A stretch of 64,000 nucleotides of DNA. It comes from Longimicrobium terrae. GTDB lineage: Bacteria > Gemmatimonadota > Gemmatimonadetes > Longimicrobiales > Longimicrobiaceae. The notes below the pieces were generated by a model, which saw only the letters and a list, made by a program, of their open reading frames with translations, did no database searches and was not told where the DNA came from. A program made the position numbers and the translations under genes. Where the stretch lies: the NCBI RefSeq assembly GCF_014202995.1, contig NZ_JACHIA010000025.1, positions 1 to 64,000 of the forward strand, read 5' to 3'. Positions 16,739-26,018 of the stretch are shown one piece after another (the stretch's first letter is position 1; each line of letters begins with the position of its first letter).

Positions 16739-17133
16739 GACCGGAACACGACGTCGAGGCCGGCGAGCGGGAGCGCCGCATAGGCCGCCAGCGTTCCCCA
16801 TCCAACGTGCGCGGCGGTGAACGCGGCCTCCAGCCCGAGGGCGGGGAGCACGAGGTACAGGGCGGTCGTGGACCACCCGTAGCCCAGGTTGGCCAGGAAC
16901 AGGTCCTCATCCCGGCGCCGCGCCTCCACCATGCCCAGCACCACGGTGAGCGCCACGATCAGCGGATTGCCGCCGGGGAGCAGGTCCGCGGGCGCCACGG
17001 GCACCCTGGCAGACGCCGCCGCCATCACCGTGATCAGGATGCGCATCAGGTGCAGCAGCACCCAGTACGCCACCGCCCGGCGGATGAGCACGCCCGCGAG
17101 CGGCGCGACGAGCAGGTGCCGGGACAGCGCCAT
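16735..17133 (-). CDS. Small membrane protein, probable ABC permease partner
   Basis: 132 residues with about four hydrophobic segments (for example LIVALTVVLGMVEA and TALYLVLPALGLEA). No family recognised. Its stop overlaps the GTG start of the ATP-binding gene, which is the main reason to call it the membrane partner. It is much shorter than normal permeases of 250 residues or more, so it may work as an oligomer or with another subunit. A conserved RRRDEDLFLANLG turn lies between two segments. Confidence 0.65.
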   Translation of the reverse strand: MALSRHLLVAPLAGVLIRRAVAYWVLLHLMRILITVMAAASARVPVAPADLLPGGNPLIVALTVVLGMVEARRRDEDLFLANLGYGWSTTALYLVLPALGLEAAFTAAHVGWGTLAAYAALPLAGLDVVFRS

Positions 17134-17174
17134 GGGGATGAGGAGATCGGAGGGATGGCGAACGGGGATGAGCC

Positions 17175-19220
17175 TCAGCTCTGCACGAAGATCCCCAGCG
17201 CCCGGAGCTTCTTGGTGAGCGTGGCGATGAACCTGGGATCGCCGTCCAGGCGCAGCACGGTACGGGTGATGGCCGTCACCTGCTCGCCCCCCAGCGCGGC
17301 GACGCGCGCGGCGGTTTCGGTGTCGGGGCACTCCACCAGCACCGCGGGGCGGACGCGCACCCGGCGCGTGGCGCCAAACCAGTCCTTGATCTGGCGCGCC
17401 ACGTTGGCCGGCACCGGCGTGCGCGACGCCGCGCCCAGCGTCTTGAGCATGGCGTCGGCCGCCAGCCCCTGTTCCGCCGCGCGCAGAACCGACGCGCGGG
17501 TGATGCGGAACAGCGTTCCCACCCCGCTGCCGGTGCGCTCGGCAAAACGCCCGAACTCCGCCTCCAGCCGCGGCGCGGGCGCAAGAAAGACGATCTCGAA
17601 GTCGGGCTTCACCAGCACGTCGCCCTCCGTGGGCGCGGCAAAGGAGAAGGTGTCCGTGGCGCCCAGCAGGTAGCGGCCCGCGTCCGTCAGCGTGAACGCG
17701 GTTCCGCCGGGGCCCCGGCCCAGACGCGCGCCGCCCAGCGGAACGAGGCGCTGCCGCAGAAACTCCAGCAGCACCTGCGCCCACACCTCTTCCCACGCTT
17801 CGCGGGTGGATGGCGACGCGCCGTACGAAGAGTTGCGGTGCCTGAGCGGCCCCGCCCGGTCCAGCAGCGGGTTCGCGGACTCGGCGTAATACTGGATGAA
17901 CGGATCCGCCTCCACCCACTCCCCCGCGGGGATGGACAGGAACGCGGCGGCCAGCGACGTCCGCAGATCCACATCTTCAGCGACGCTGAACCCGAAGCGC
18001 GTGCCGAAGAAGTCCACCGATTCCGTGCCGATGCTCCAGTCGCCGGGGTTCCGCTGCGCCGAACCGCGCACCGCGTCCAGCACCTGCTTCAGCCGTTCCC
18101 CCTCGCCCAGCGCCAGCCACGCGCGCCCCGGCGGCAGCGCGGAAAGCTGGTACCGCTCGCTGGCCTTCTTCACCTCCGCGAAGTCCATGCGGGACAACGT
18201 ATTCAGCGCGCCGGTGATGCGGAGTTCCGCCCGGCTTTCCACGTCCTCCGCGGGAGCCTCCACGTACGCGCCGGTCTGCACCCGCGCCAGCAGAAAGTCC
18301 TCCACCCACGCGGGCACGGGAAGCAGCCGCGCGGTAAGGGCGCGCAGGGTGCGCACGTACAGCCCGCCATCGCTGCCGCGCACGGGAAGGGGCTCCACGG
18401 CGGCGTCCACCAGCACCGTCGTCATGTCGGTCAGCCGGAATGGCGCGTCCCACGCCGCGCTCACCTCCACCGCGGACGGCGGAGACGGCGGCGGGCCCAT
18501 CTTCCGGATGACGTTGGGCAGCAGCCCGATCCGCGCCTCCAGCGTCCGGTCATCCAGCGAAGCAAAGACGAGCAGGTACCGCAACCCCGCGGCAAGCGCG
18601 GCGGTCTGCGTCGACTGCACGGCATTCGGCAGAAGCGCGTCCAGCGTGCCCAGCGGCGCGCCGGCGGGACTCCCCGCGAGCGCTTCTACCAGTTCGCGGA
18701 GCGACCGGGCCACCGCGGGCGAGCCCAGGGGCTGCGCGTCCGTCGACTTCTGCCGCGCCTTTGCCCACCGCGCCGCGCCCGCGCCCGTCCCCGCGTCCAG
18801 AAAGGACTTCACCCAGTCCACCGACGAGGCGAGCGCGGCGATCTGGGAGTGGTCGGCCCAGTAGCGAAAGCCGCCCTGGGACGCAAACGCCTGCACCTCG
18901 GCAATCGTGAACTGGTCTTGCAGGTAGCGCTGCGGCAGCCGCCCTCCGGCCCCGCCCAGCGGCTGGGTGCGGTGCATGGCCCGCAGCGCCGACAGCAGCG
19001 GCCGCACTTCCGGCGCGTGGGGATAGTTGGTCCCGCGCGGCCCGGGGGGAAAGATCATCCCCTCCGCCACCAGTTCGTCCGCGGCGGCGCCCAGCGCGTC
19101 GGGGGAGATGGCGATGCCCGGGGTGATGCGCAGAAACGCGCGGCGCGCCTCCACCGACAGCCGCTCCCAGCGCGGCAGTTCGGCCAGAACCGCCTCCCAG
19201 TCCAGTTCAGCCAGCTTCAT
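17175..19220 (-). CDS. Helicase-associated protein (XPB/Ssl2 N-terminal-like)
   Basis: 681 residues, matching the large helicase-associated proteins with an XPB/Ssl2-like C-terminal region (Helicase_C_3 type, about residues 530-650, around VLVKPDFEIVFLAPAP). No Walker motifs are visible, so it is not itself an ATPase. Its ATG is three bases after the stop of the XPB-type helicase gene, so the two are co-translated. In actinobacteria and other phyla similar proteins sit beside XPB, which suggests a dedicated partner in DNA opening or repair. That role is inferred from the pairing. Confidence 0.75.
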   Translation of the reverse strand: MKLAELDWEAVLAELPRWERLSVEARRAFLRITPGIAISPDALGAAADELVAEGMIFPPGPRGTNYPHAPEVRPLLSALRAMHRTQPLGGAGGRLPQRYLQDQFTIAEVQAFASQGGFRYWADHSQIAALASSVDWVKSFLDAGTGAGAARWAKARQKSTDAQPLGSPAVARSLRELVEALAGSPAGAPLGTLDALLPNAVQSTQTAALAAGLRYLLVFASLDDRTLEARIGLLPNVIRKMGPPPSPPSAVEVSAAWDAPFRLTDMTTVLVDAAVEPLPVRGSDGGLYVRTLRALTARLLPVPAWVEDFLLARVQTGAYVEAPAEDVESRAELRITGALNTLSRMDFAEVKKASERYQLSALPPGRAWLALGEGERLKQVLDAVRGSAQRNPGDWSIGTESVDFFGTRFGFSVAEDVDLRTSLAAAFLSIPAGEWVEADPFIQYYAESANPLLDRAGPLRHRNSSYGASPSTREAWEEVWAQVLLEFLRQRLVPLGGARLGRGPGGTAFTLTDAGRYLLGATDTFSFAAPTEGDVLVKPDFEIVFLAPAPRLEAEFGRFAERTGSGVGTLFRITRASVLRAAEQGLAADAMLKTLGAASRTPVPANVARQIKDWFGATRRVRVRPAVLVECPDTETAARVAALGGEQVTAITRTVLRLDGDPRFIATLTKKLRALGIFVQS

Positions 19221-19223
19221 CCG

Positions 19224-20903
19224 TCAGATGTCCTTGGGGTCCGCGATGCGGTACGCGTAGCCCTGCTCGCACAGAAAGAGCTGGCGCTTGAGGGCGAACT
19301 CCTGCTCGGTGGTGTCGCGGCTCACCAGGGTGTAGAAGTGGGCCTGGTTGGCTCCCTTCTTAGGGCGGAGAATGCGTCCCAGCCGCTGCGCCTCCTCCTG
19401 CCGCGAGCCGAAGGTGCCGGACACCTGGATGGCGACCGCCGCGTCGGGAAGGTCCACCGCGAAGTTGGCCACCTTGCTCACCGCCAGCACCGGAATGCGC
19501 CCCTCGCGAAAGTCCTTGTAGATCACGTCGCGCTTGCGCTGCGCGGTGGTGCCGGTGAGCACGGGAATGCCCAGATCGCGCGCGATCCCCTCGATCTGCT
19601 CCACGTAGAGGCCGATGACCAGCGTGGGCTCGTCCGGGTGCCGCTCCAGGATGCGGCGGATGACCGCCAGCTTGTCGGGATTCTCGCTGGCGATGCGGAA
19701 CTTGTCGCGCTGCTCGGCCACCGCGTACGGCATGCGCAGCGATTTGGGGAGCGGCACGCGCACCTCGGTGCACTCCGCCGTGGCGATCCACCCCTGTCCC
19801 TCCAGCACCTTCCACGGCACCTCGGCCTTCTTGGGGCCGATCAGGGCGAACACGTCGTCCTCGCGCCCGTCCTCGCGCACCAGCGTGGCGGTAAGCCCCA
19901 GCCGCCGCCGGGCCTGCAGCGCCGCCGTCACCTGAAACACCGGGGCGGGGAGCAGGTGCACCTCGTCGTACACGATCAATCCCCAGTCGCGCGTGTCGAA
20001 CAGCTCCAGGTGCTTGAAGGCGGCATCCTTCTTGTCGCGATGGGTGAGCACCTGGTAGGTGGCCACGGTGACGGGGCGCACGTCCTTGGCCTGCCCCGTG
20101 TACTCGCCCACCTGGTCTTCGGTGAGCGTCGTCTTGTCGAGTACTTCGCGGATCCACTGCCGCACGGCCGTCACGCTGGTGGTCAGCACCAGCGTGGAGC
20201 TGCCGACGCGCGACATGCACTCCATCCCCACCACCGTCTTTCCCGCGCCGCAGGGGAGTACGACCACGCCGCTGCCGCCGCGCTCGCTGCCCCCGGCGTG
20301 AAAGGCGCCCGCCGCGTCTGACTGGTAGGTGCGCAGGGTGAAGGGCTCGCCCTCGCGCGTCACTTCGCGCATGGAGATGGGGAGCGGTTCGCCCGCGGTG
20401 TAGCCGGCCAGGTCTTCCGCGGGCCATCCCGCCTTGACCAGCGCCTGCTTCAGCCGGCCGCGCTCGGCGGAGGGGACGCGGAACGAGTCGGGCGACAGCC
20501 GCTCGCCCAGGTACGGCGCCACCCCGCGCACCCGGCCGATCTCTTCCGCCAGCTCCGGCTCATCGGCCGTAAGCGTCAGCCCCTCCGGGTCGCGGGAGAT
20601 GCGCAGGCGGCCGTAGCGCGTGGCCGCGTCGCGGATGGACGCTTCCACCACGGGCGGAACGGGATACTTGGCGTACTCGCGCAGCGCGTCCACGATCTCG
20701 TCGGGCGGGGTGCCCGCGGCGCAGGCGTTCCATACCGACAGTGGCGTGATGCGGTAGGTGTGCACGTGCTCCGGCGACTTCACCAGTTCCGCGAACGGGG
20801 CGATGCGGTCGCGCGCCTCGGCGAAGCGGGGGCTGCCCACCTCGGCCAGCACGCTCTGGTCGCCCTGCACGATCAGGGGATTTTCCGGGCGGTACTCGCT
20901 CAT
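19224..20903 (-). CDS. XPB-type DEAH/DEVH-box DNA helicase
   Basis: 559 residues. Helicase motif I, PCGAGKT, is near residue 217. Motif II, YDEVHLL, is near residue 313. GLTATLVREDGREDD contains the RED motif specific to XPB/RAD25 helicases. Motif VI is EEAQRLGRILRPK near residue 510. The first 170 residues hold the damage-recognition-like N-terminal region. XPB proteins unwind DNA 3'-to-5' in repair, and bacterial forms are stand-alone or paired. This one is the first gene of a tight two-gene unit with the protein encoded at 17175-19220. The start was chosen at MSEYRPENPLIVQGD, which begins the conserved region. Confidence 0.9.
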   Translation of the reverse strand: MSEYRPENPLIVQGDQSVLAEVGSPRFAEARDRIAPFAELVKSPEHVHTYRITPLSVWNACAAGTPPDEIVDALREYAKYPVPPVVEASIRDAATRYGRLRISRDPEGLTLTADEPELAEEIGRVRGVAPYLGERLSPDSFRVPSAERGRLKQALVKAGWPAEDLAGYTAGEPLPISMREVTREGEPFTLRTYQSDAAGAFHAGGSERGGSGVVVLPCGAGKTVVGMECMSRVGSSTLVLTTSVTAVRQWIREVLDKTTLTEDQVGEYTGQAKDVRPVTVATYQVLTHRDKKDAAFKHLELFDTRDWGLIVYDEVHLLPAPVFQVTAALQARRRLGLTATLVREDGREDDVFALIGPKKAEVPWKVLEGQGWIATAECTEVRVPLPKSLRMPYAVAEQRDKFRIASENPDKLAVIRRILERHPDEPTLVIGLYVEQIEGIARDLGIPVLTGTTAQRKRDVIYKDFREGRIPVLAVSKVANFAVDLPDAAVAIQVSGTFGSRQEEAQRLGRILRPKKGANQAHFYTLVSRDTTEQEFALKRQLFLCEQGYAYRIADPKDI

Positions 20904-21337
20904 TCGATTGCGGAAACGGCCGTGCGTCGTCGTGTGCGGGCGCGCGCGGGGCGCGGGACGGCGGAAGAGTAGCGGGCGCGCGGGCGGGATGAAAGTGCCC
21001 GCTGTGAACGCGGAGTTTGGATGCTGGCAGCGTACGAGGTCTTTTTCAGATTCACGGCCGGCAGGTTGGATCAAAGCGGGCCGGGTTGCTCGACACCTCT
21101 CATGTGATCCGGATGGTCCGCTTGGCGCCGGGCTGGGAGGCCCCTCCCCCGGCCCCTCCCCGTGCAAACTGCCGCACGGAGAGGGGAGAACTCACACCAG
21201 GAAATCCAGGTTTCGTGCAGATGAAGACTCAGGTCTGTCCGCGAGGCGTTTCGCTGCTGTTGCGGCAACTTCAGTTGCTCACGCCGGATGACAGCGCGCG
21301 CTTGGCGGATTCGCGGCAGGATTGGATACGCTGTGCG
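20904..21337. other. Intergenic region with REP-like palindrome
   Basis: 434 bases without a credible gene. They contain a hairpin with arms 21153-21165 (CCCCTCCCCGTGC) and 21173-21185 (GCACGGAGAGGGG), one mismatch and a seven-base loop. Related CCCTCCC/GGGAGGG palindromes occur at 62500-62700, which points to a dispersed REP-like element rather than a terminator, as no T run follows. The promoter of the XPB unit should lie near 20910-21000. Confidence 0.6.
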
Positions 21338-21793
21338 CTACCTGGCGGGGACGGAGCATTCCTCCAGCGGCTCCGACGCGGTCTGCTCCGGCCCGGCGAA
21401 GCGGCTCAGCCTGCCGGTGGAGCCCGGGCCCGAGCCGCGCGTCCACCACTCGTAGCCGCCGCCCGTGTACCGCGCGCCGCTGGCGGAAAGGGCGATGTTC
21501 ATGGCGATGGTCGCTCCTTGGTAACGCACCCGCGCCGTGCTCTCGTCCGGATACGAAGCCGTCACCTCGCGCCCGCTCTCGCACTGGTACGCGACCCACG
21601 ATGCGTCGCGCTGGGGAGCCGCGTTCAAGGTCGTCCGTGCGCATCCGGCGGGCACGATGGCGGTCAGTGCCGCCATCACGGCGACCCGGATCGCGATCGG
21701 GGATGCGCGCCCGGTGTTGTGGGCCGCATCCCAGAAACTCGCCTGTCCCACGGAGTGATCCGGCGCGCACCGCGTTCTCCCATCTGCGACCAT
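21338..21793 (-). CDS. MliC-like lysozyme-inhibitor lipoprotein (start uncertain)
   Basis: The C-terminal 85 residues follow the MliC/PliC pattern of membrane-bound C-type lysozyme inhibitors: YQCESGREVTASY, a hydrophobic strand, SASGARYTGGGYEWW and a closing ECSVPAR. Two cysteines frame the domain, as in the family. A hydrophobic stretch before AGC (AVMAALTAIVPAGC) looks like a lipoprotein signal, so the mature protein would start at that Cys and protect peptidoglycan from host lysozymes. The ATG at 21793 gives a long N-terminus. The real start is probably an internal GTG (near 21751) or the ATG at 21676. Confidence 0.6.
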   Translation of the reverse strand: MVADGRTRCAPDHSVGQASFWDAAHNTGRASPIAIRVAVMAALTAIVPAGCARTTLNAAPQRDASWVAYQCESGREVTASYPDESTARVRYQGATIAMNIALSASGARYTGGGYEWWTRGSGPGSTGRLSRFAGPEQTASEPLEECSVPAR

Positions 21794-21811
21794 CGCCCTG
21801 CGAATTGCCGG

Positions 21812-23014
21812 TCATCTAGCGCGCGCCTCCGGATGCGGGATCCGGCCCTGCACGTCGCCCTTCGGATCGCTGCCCCAGCAGAACAGATCGCCATCCATCG
21901 AAATCGCGCACTGCCCCCAATCTCCGGCGGCGGCGGACCGCCATCGGCCCTCCGCGTGCCAAGGACGAAGCACCCGGTCGCCGCCCCACGCGTACGCCGC
22001 GCCCCCGGGCGTCACGCCGATCATCTCGTAGACCGTGGGCAGCGTACCGCGGACCGCGGCGGTGATCCCGGAAAAGCGCTGCCCGCCCTCCACGCGCGCC
22101 GGCCGCAGGTTGCACCAGGTGCGGACGCTCCACCGCACGCACTGCTCACGCCCGGGACGCGGTACGGAATCGCGCGCCACGTCGCCGTAGCCGGCGGCGC
22201 CCCAGCAGTGCGCGGCCCCGGCATCATCCAGCCCGCAGGCCCAGTTGCCGATGGCGGCCACCTGCGCGAACCGCTCTGCCGCGGCGACGGGCCTCATCGC
22301 TTCCGCGGAATCGGCGCTCCCCGTTCCGCGCACGCCGAACACGGCTTCGCCGCGGCAGAAGGCCCGTCCGTCGCGCATGACCGCGCACAGCGTCCGCGCC
22401 TCGGGATCGCCATCCACCTGCGCGGAGGCCATCCCCGGCCACGGTTCCGTCATCCGGCCGGCGGCGCGGGCGCCGTCGCCCCAGCAGAGCGCCGCGCCAT
22501 CCACATCCACCGCGCAGCGCGCCTTGAGGTTCACCCGGGTCAGCCGGCGCTCCGGCAGCAGCGGCTGGGGACGGACACTGCAAGCCGTCCCGTTCAGGCA
22601 ACGGTCCGTGTACGCGTCCGCGTCGCCGATGGCCGCGCCCCAGCAGAAGCCGCGGCCCTCCGCGTCCACTCCGCAGGTGAGGTAGCGCCCGGCGGTGACC
22701 GATGCGAACCGCGTGTCGCCGCCCGCGCGCAGCGGCGCGGCGCTCGGAGTCATGTAGCAGTCCCGTCGGCCGCTCTCGCTCACCGTGCCGCACCGTTCGG
22801 GAGTGCGGAGGCCGAGTTGCGCCGTGTGATTGTTGCCGAAGCACCAGGCGCGGCCCTGCTCGTCCAGCGCACACACGTGATCGTCGCCCACGCTCACGGA
22901 CGCCCACCGCACCTCCTGCGCGCGCGCGGGCCCGGCGAAAAGCAGGGTGATCAGGGCGAGCAGGAGCGGGACGATGGCGAGGCGGCGGGGTGGGGAAGAC
23001 GGGCGGCGCACCAT
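21812..23014 (-). CDS. Exported RCC1-repeat beta-propeller protein
   Basis: 400 residues with an N-terminal signal peptide (IVPLLLALITLLFA, cleavage after ARA). The mature part has about seven RCC1-like blades with the pattern G-DHVCALDEQGRAWCFG, GRYLTCGVDAEGRGFCWG and GDWGQCAISMDGDLFCWG. Most blades carry paired cysteines, unusual for cytoplasmic RCC1 proteins but fitting an oxidising, extracytoplasmic site. No enzyme motif is visible; such proteins are usually binding modules. The gene ends close to the MliC-like gene on the same strand and may be transcribed with it. Confidence 0.8.
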   Translation of the reverse strand: MVRRPSSPPRRLAIVPLLLALITLLFAGPARAQEVRWASVSVGDDHVCALDEQGRAWCFGNNHTAQLGLRTPERCGTVSESGRRDCYMTPSAAPLRAGGDTRFASVTAGRYLTCGVDAEGRGFCWGAAIGDADAYTDRCLNGTACSVRPQPLLPERRLTRVNLKARCAVDVDGAALCWGDGARAAGRMTEPWPGMASAQVDGDPEARTLCAVMRDGRAFCRGEAVFGVRGTGSADSAEAMRPVAAAERFAQVAAIGNWACGLDDAGAAHCWGAAGYGDVARDSVPRPGREQCVRWSVRTWCNLRPARVEGGQRFSGITAAVRGTLPTVYEMIGVTPGGAAYAWGGDRVLRPWHAEGRWRSAAAGDWGQCAISMDGDLFCWGSDPKGDVQGRIPHPEARAR

Positions 23015-23143
23015 GCGGACTCCGATCAGGGGGAGGGCGGCGAGGCGCGCTGGTACCAGCTCGCGCGGACAAGGGTTCCGCGCAGGCCCTTTCTGGCGGA
23101 AACGGGCCGTTTGTCCATCACACGAGGAAGCGGGGCAGGGAGT

Positions 23144-23503
23144 TCAGGCAAGGCCCTCCAGGTACCTGTCCTCAAGTTCCTCGATGCGACCGAGGCTCAT
23201 CCGCTGAACGCGAAAGTGGGTCTGGCCGTCCGCGTCCGGGTATTCGCTCCGAAGGTACAGCAGTCCATAACCGGAATGCGAGTGCTCGGCGATCCACCGG
23301 AACGTGTCCTCGACCTCCCATTCGCGGCGGTTCCGCAGCCCCGTCGCCACCACGTGCGTCTCGTTCAGCGTGGTGACGTGAAACGACTCGCGCACCGCCT
23401 CTGACAGCCCCGCGATCCGCGACCGCAGCGCGTCCAGCAGCGCGCCATCCGCCTCCAATCCGCCGTCCGCGGTCACGACCGCCCACAGATGGTATTCAAA
23501 CAC
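23144..23503 (-). CDS. Imm7-like immunity protein
   Basis: 119 residues, acidic, no signal peptide. The start MFEYHLWAVV, the centre NETHVVATGLRNRREWEV and the block HSGYGLLYLRSEYPD followed by FRVQRMSLGR resemble the Imm7 family, which neutralises toxins of polymorphic toxin systems in the cytoplasm. No toxin gene is adjacent, so it would be an orphan immunity gene protecting against toxins of neighbouring strains. The assignment rests on pattern recall and could be wrong. Confidence 0.55.
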   Translation of the reverse strand: MFEYHLWAVVTADGGLEADGALLDALRSRIAGLSEAVRESFHVTTLNETHVVATGLRNRREWEVEDTFRWIAEHSHSGYGLLYLRSEYPDADGQTHFRVQRMSLGRIEELEDRYLEGLA

Positions 23504-23608
23504 GGCTCAAAGTCTCGCGGGAGGATGATGAAACTGCGCGACCGGAGTCAGCGCGAACCCGGTCTGAGAAGTGGGGAGCGGAACGGGCCCGGGGTTCCCC
23601 GCGCCGCC

Positions 23609-24607
23609 TCATTCCCCGCGGATGAAGCGCTCCACTTCCTCGTTTGCCGACAGCAGCAGCTTCAGGTCGGACGTGCGCGCCTCGATCGCTTCGATCTCCG
23701 CCTGCCGCGCGCCGAATTCGCCCGGCAGGCTTTCCGGGATCGCATCCGCCGCGCTGCTGGATTCCAGCTCGATTTCCATCATCAGCTGCGTGCGGCGGTA
23801 GGCGTGCAGAAGCTTGTCATCCAGGGCGAGCTGCTCGTCCAGCAGCGGGAGCGCGCCGCGGATGCGATCCATGCGCGTCTGGTACAGGTCGGCGCCCACC
23901 TCCTGCATCTTGGCCTGCAGCCCCAGCAGCTTTTCGCGGATTTCCATCCGCTGGCGCCGGTCTGCCGTCACCTCCTGAATCCGCTGCTCCAGCCCCGACT
24001 TCTGCAGCAGAAGCTGCGTGGACCGGCCCAGCGCGGACTGCTGCGCCGCGCTGATGGCGTGCCGCGGCTTCAGCTTCTCCTGCAGAGTGTACGCGACGAT
24101 GCCGGCCAGGAGCACCGACAGCAGCGCCGCGATGGTCCCCGACACGTCCAGCGCGGCGAGCGCGAACAGGGTGATGAGGCCGGCCGCCATCCCGCTGACG
24201 ACGGAGCCAAAGAGCGTCGTCTGCCCCGGCTTGCCGATGACCACCTCCTTGCCGGTGGTCTGGTTGATGACGGCAATTGCATTCTCCGCGACATCGCCGC
24301 GCATGGCGTGAACGATGGCGAGCTTATCGTTCTTGTGGGCGATGAACCGGTCTTCGCGGCCGGGGATGCGCAGCGTGATGGTGCGCAGTCCCTCCGGCTG
24401 CGCGATGCGGAACTCGTACTCGCGCGAGGTGCGTGCGGCGCTCTGGTGCGTCTGCGCGGAATGCACGATCTCGCGGGAACCTCTGCTCTCCAGCCTGCCC
24501 GCCGTGATGTGGTACTTGAACCGGCAGTTGCCGCAAAAGAGCGTCTGCGTACCCGACGCCGCGAGTTCTCCCGCGGGGGTGTGGCAGACCGGGCAGTTGA
24601 AGATCAT
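23609..24607 (-). CDS. Zinc-ribbon, two-membrane-segment, coiled-coil protein
   Basis: 332 residues, not assigned to a family. A zinc ribbon opens the protein (CPVC near residue 5, CGNC near 25). A beta-rich segment follows (EYEFRIAQPEGLRTITL), then two hydrophobic helices at about residues 135-180 (GLITLFALAALDV and AALLSVLLAGIVAYTL), then a long charged coiled coil to the C-terminus (about 190-332, ending SANEEVERFIRGE). The layout suggests a membrane-anchored scaffold with both ends on the same side. The start was chosen so that the ribbon is at the N-terminus. Confidence 0.65.
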   Translation of the reverse strand: MIFNCPVCHTPAGELAASGTQTLFCGNCRFKYHITAGRLESRGSREIVHSAQTHQSAARTSREYEFRIAQPEGLRTITLRIPGREDRFIAHKNDKLAIVHAMRGDVAENAIAVINQTTGKEVVIGKPGQTTLFGSVVSGMAAGLITLFALAALDVSGTIAALLSVLLAGIVAYTLQEKLKPRHAISAAQQSALGRSTQLLLQKSGLEQRIQEVTADRRQRMEIREKLLGLQAKMQEVGADLYQTRMDRIRGALPLLDEQLALDDKLLHAYRRTQLMMEIELESSSAADAIPESLPGEFGARQAEIEAIEARTSDLKLLLSANEEVERFIRGE

Positions 24608-25069
24608 CAGAAATCGAGGTCGCGGAGCGTTCGTACACGATGAGGAGCCGGCATCCGCGCGGCCACGCCGTCGCGGGCGGATGACGGAACGGCCGCAGCG
24701 CGCCGGATGTTTCACTTCCCGCCCGCAACCGCTGGGGGATCCGGGGGCGCCACGATCCTCGGGAGGCGGGAAACGAAGGAGCCGCGGGATCGATGGACAG
24801 GCCATCTACGGCGCGCCTTTCCCAGCACGGCGGCGCAATGTCGCGGACATCATGAGCTTTGGACAAGACCCCGGCCAGACGTGGGGCGAAGCGGCCACGG
24901 GGCAGGGGAGGGCGGTCGGGCCGAACGTGGCGAGACGGGATGCGGGAGCGGCCGGGACGACGGATTGCTGATTTCTGGTGCCGTTTACGTCATCATCACC
25001 ACGGAGAGCGCTTGCCGTGCGGGCGAGGCACCCATCCGCGATCGGATCAGGCTGGCTCGCGGACGCCCG
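24608..25069. other. Intergenic region, no feature recognised
   Basis: 462 G+C-rich bases between two minus-strand genes. Open frames exist but have no coherent sequence, start site or family resemblance. No hairpin with a T run was seen. Confidence 0.4.
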
Positions 25070-25537
25070 TCATCTCCAGAACCGCCACCAGGGGCGAGCC
25101 GCCGCCGGCCGCGTGATCACGGGCGGTGCGCCCACCAGGTCGGCGGGGTCGGAGCCCGCGGCCAGGGCCTCCTGGACAGCCCGGAACTCGCTGCTCCACA
25201 GGGCTGCGCTCACCACCATCTCCCCAAGCTCCTGCCGGGCAATGATTTCCGTGGCCGCCCTGTGCGCGGCGGCATAGACTGGGTGATCCACCAGCCGGCC
25301 CGCGTCGCGCATCGTTCCGGCCGCGTCCATCGTGGCGTAGTCGGGCGAGAGCTGCGCGCCCGTGCCGTCCAGCAGCACGCGCCCAAAGGCCAGCGGCACG
25401 AACGCAATGATGTCGTCCATGATCTCGTCGGGAACGCGGTTGCTGCGCAATACCAGCCGCAACTCCGCCTCCTTGCCCGGCGGGATCAGGTGGAACGCGG
25501 GGAATGCCAGGTCCACGAACAGGGTGGGATCGTCCAC
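25070..25537 (-). CDS. Unknown cytoplasmic protein, 155 residues
   Basis: Acidic N-terminal two thirds (MDDPTLFVDLAFPAFHLIPP) and a basic, Trp-rich end (PWWRFWR). No signal peptide or membrane span. The middle holds a helix-rich segment with IMDDIIAFVPLAFGRVLLDG. No family recognised. Codon use is like that of the neighbouring genes, and the frame stays coherent over its whole length, which supports a real gene. It is followed by a 462-base gap, so no operon partner is evident. Confidence 0.55.
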   Translation of the reverse strand: MDDPTLFVDLAFPAFHLIPPGKEAELRLVLRSNRVPDEIMDDIIAFVPLAFGRVLLDGTGAQLSPDYATMDAAGTMRDAGRLVDHPVYAAAHRAATEIIARQELGEMVVSAALWSSEFRAVQEALAAGSDPADLVGAPPVITRPAAARPWWRFWR

Positions 25538-26018
25538 GGTGTCGCTTCCGGTCGGGGGGGACGCGCGGGCGGGGCATGGTGCGCAGGATAAACAGCCGGG
25601 CTCCTTCCTCGAAAGAGCCCGGCACCATCATCTATCTCCGACAGATGATGTGCATCGCGGAGGGCGCGGCCCGATACTCGTCCCAGAAGCCGTCACCGCG
25701 CGTGCGTTGGTTCGTGGTCCGGGCCCGCGCGCCGAGGTGGAACACTGGGGACGTTCGCGGATCGACGGGCCGAGATCAACCTTCAACAGCTACCGGCGCC
25801 GGAAGCCGCCAGGGTCCGCGTGCGTCCTGTGTCCATGTCGGCCCGCGGAGGTCTGGTGCGGAGGAACGGGTCGTGCTGCGCACACGAGCGTTGGAATCGA
25901 GCCCATCTTGTGATCAACAGCCGGAAAGCCGCAAGTTGATCCGCGCTGATTCTGCATGCACCGGGGCGCGTGCGCTGCGTCACGCCCAGAACGCCATCCA
26001 CGGACTGATGCCTGCCCG
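25538..26018. other. Intergenic region with one hairpin
   Basis: 481 bases with no convincing gene. A perfect nine-base hairpin (GCCGGGCTC at 25595-25603, GAGCCCGGC at 25614-25622) is followed on the minus strand only by a weak TGTTTAT tract, so terminator function is uncertain. The plus-strand gene at 26019 must have its promoter here. Confidence 0.4.
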
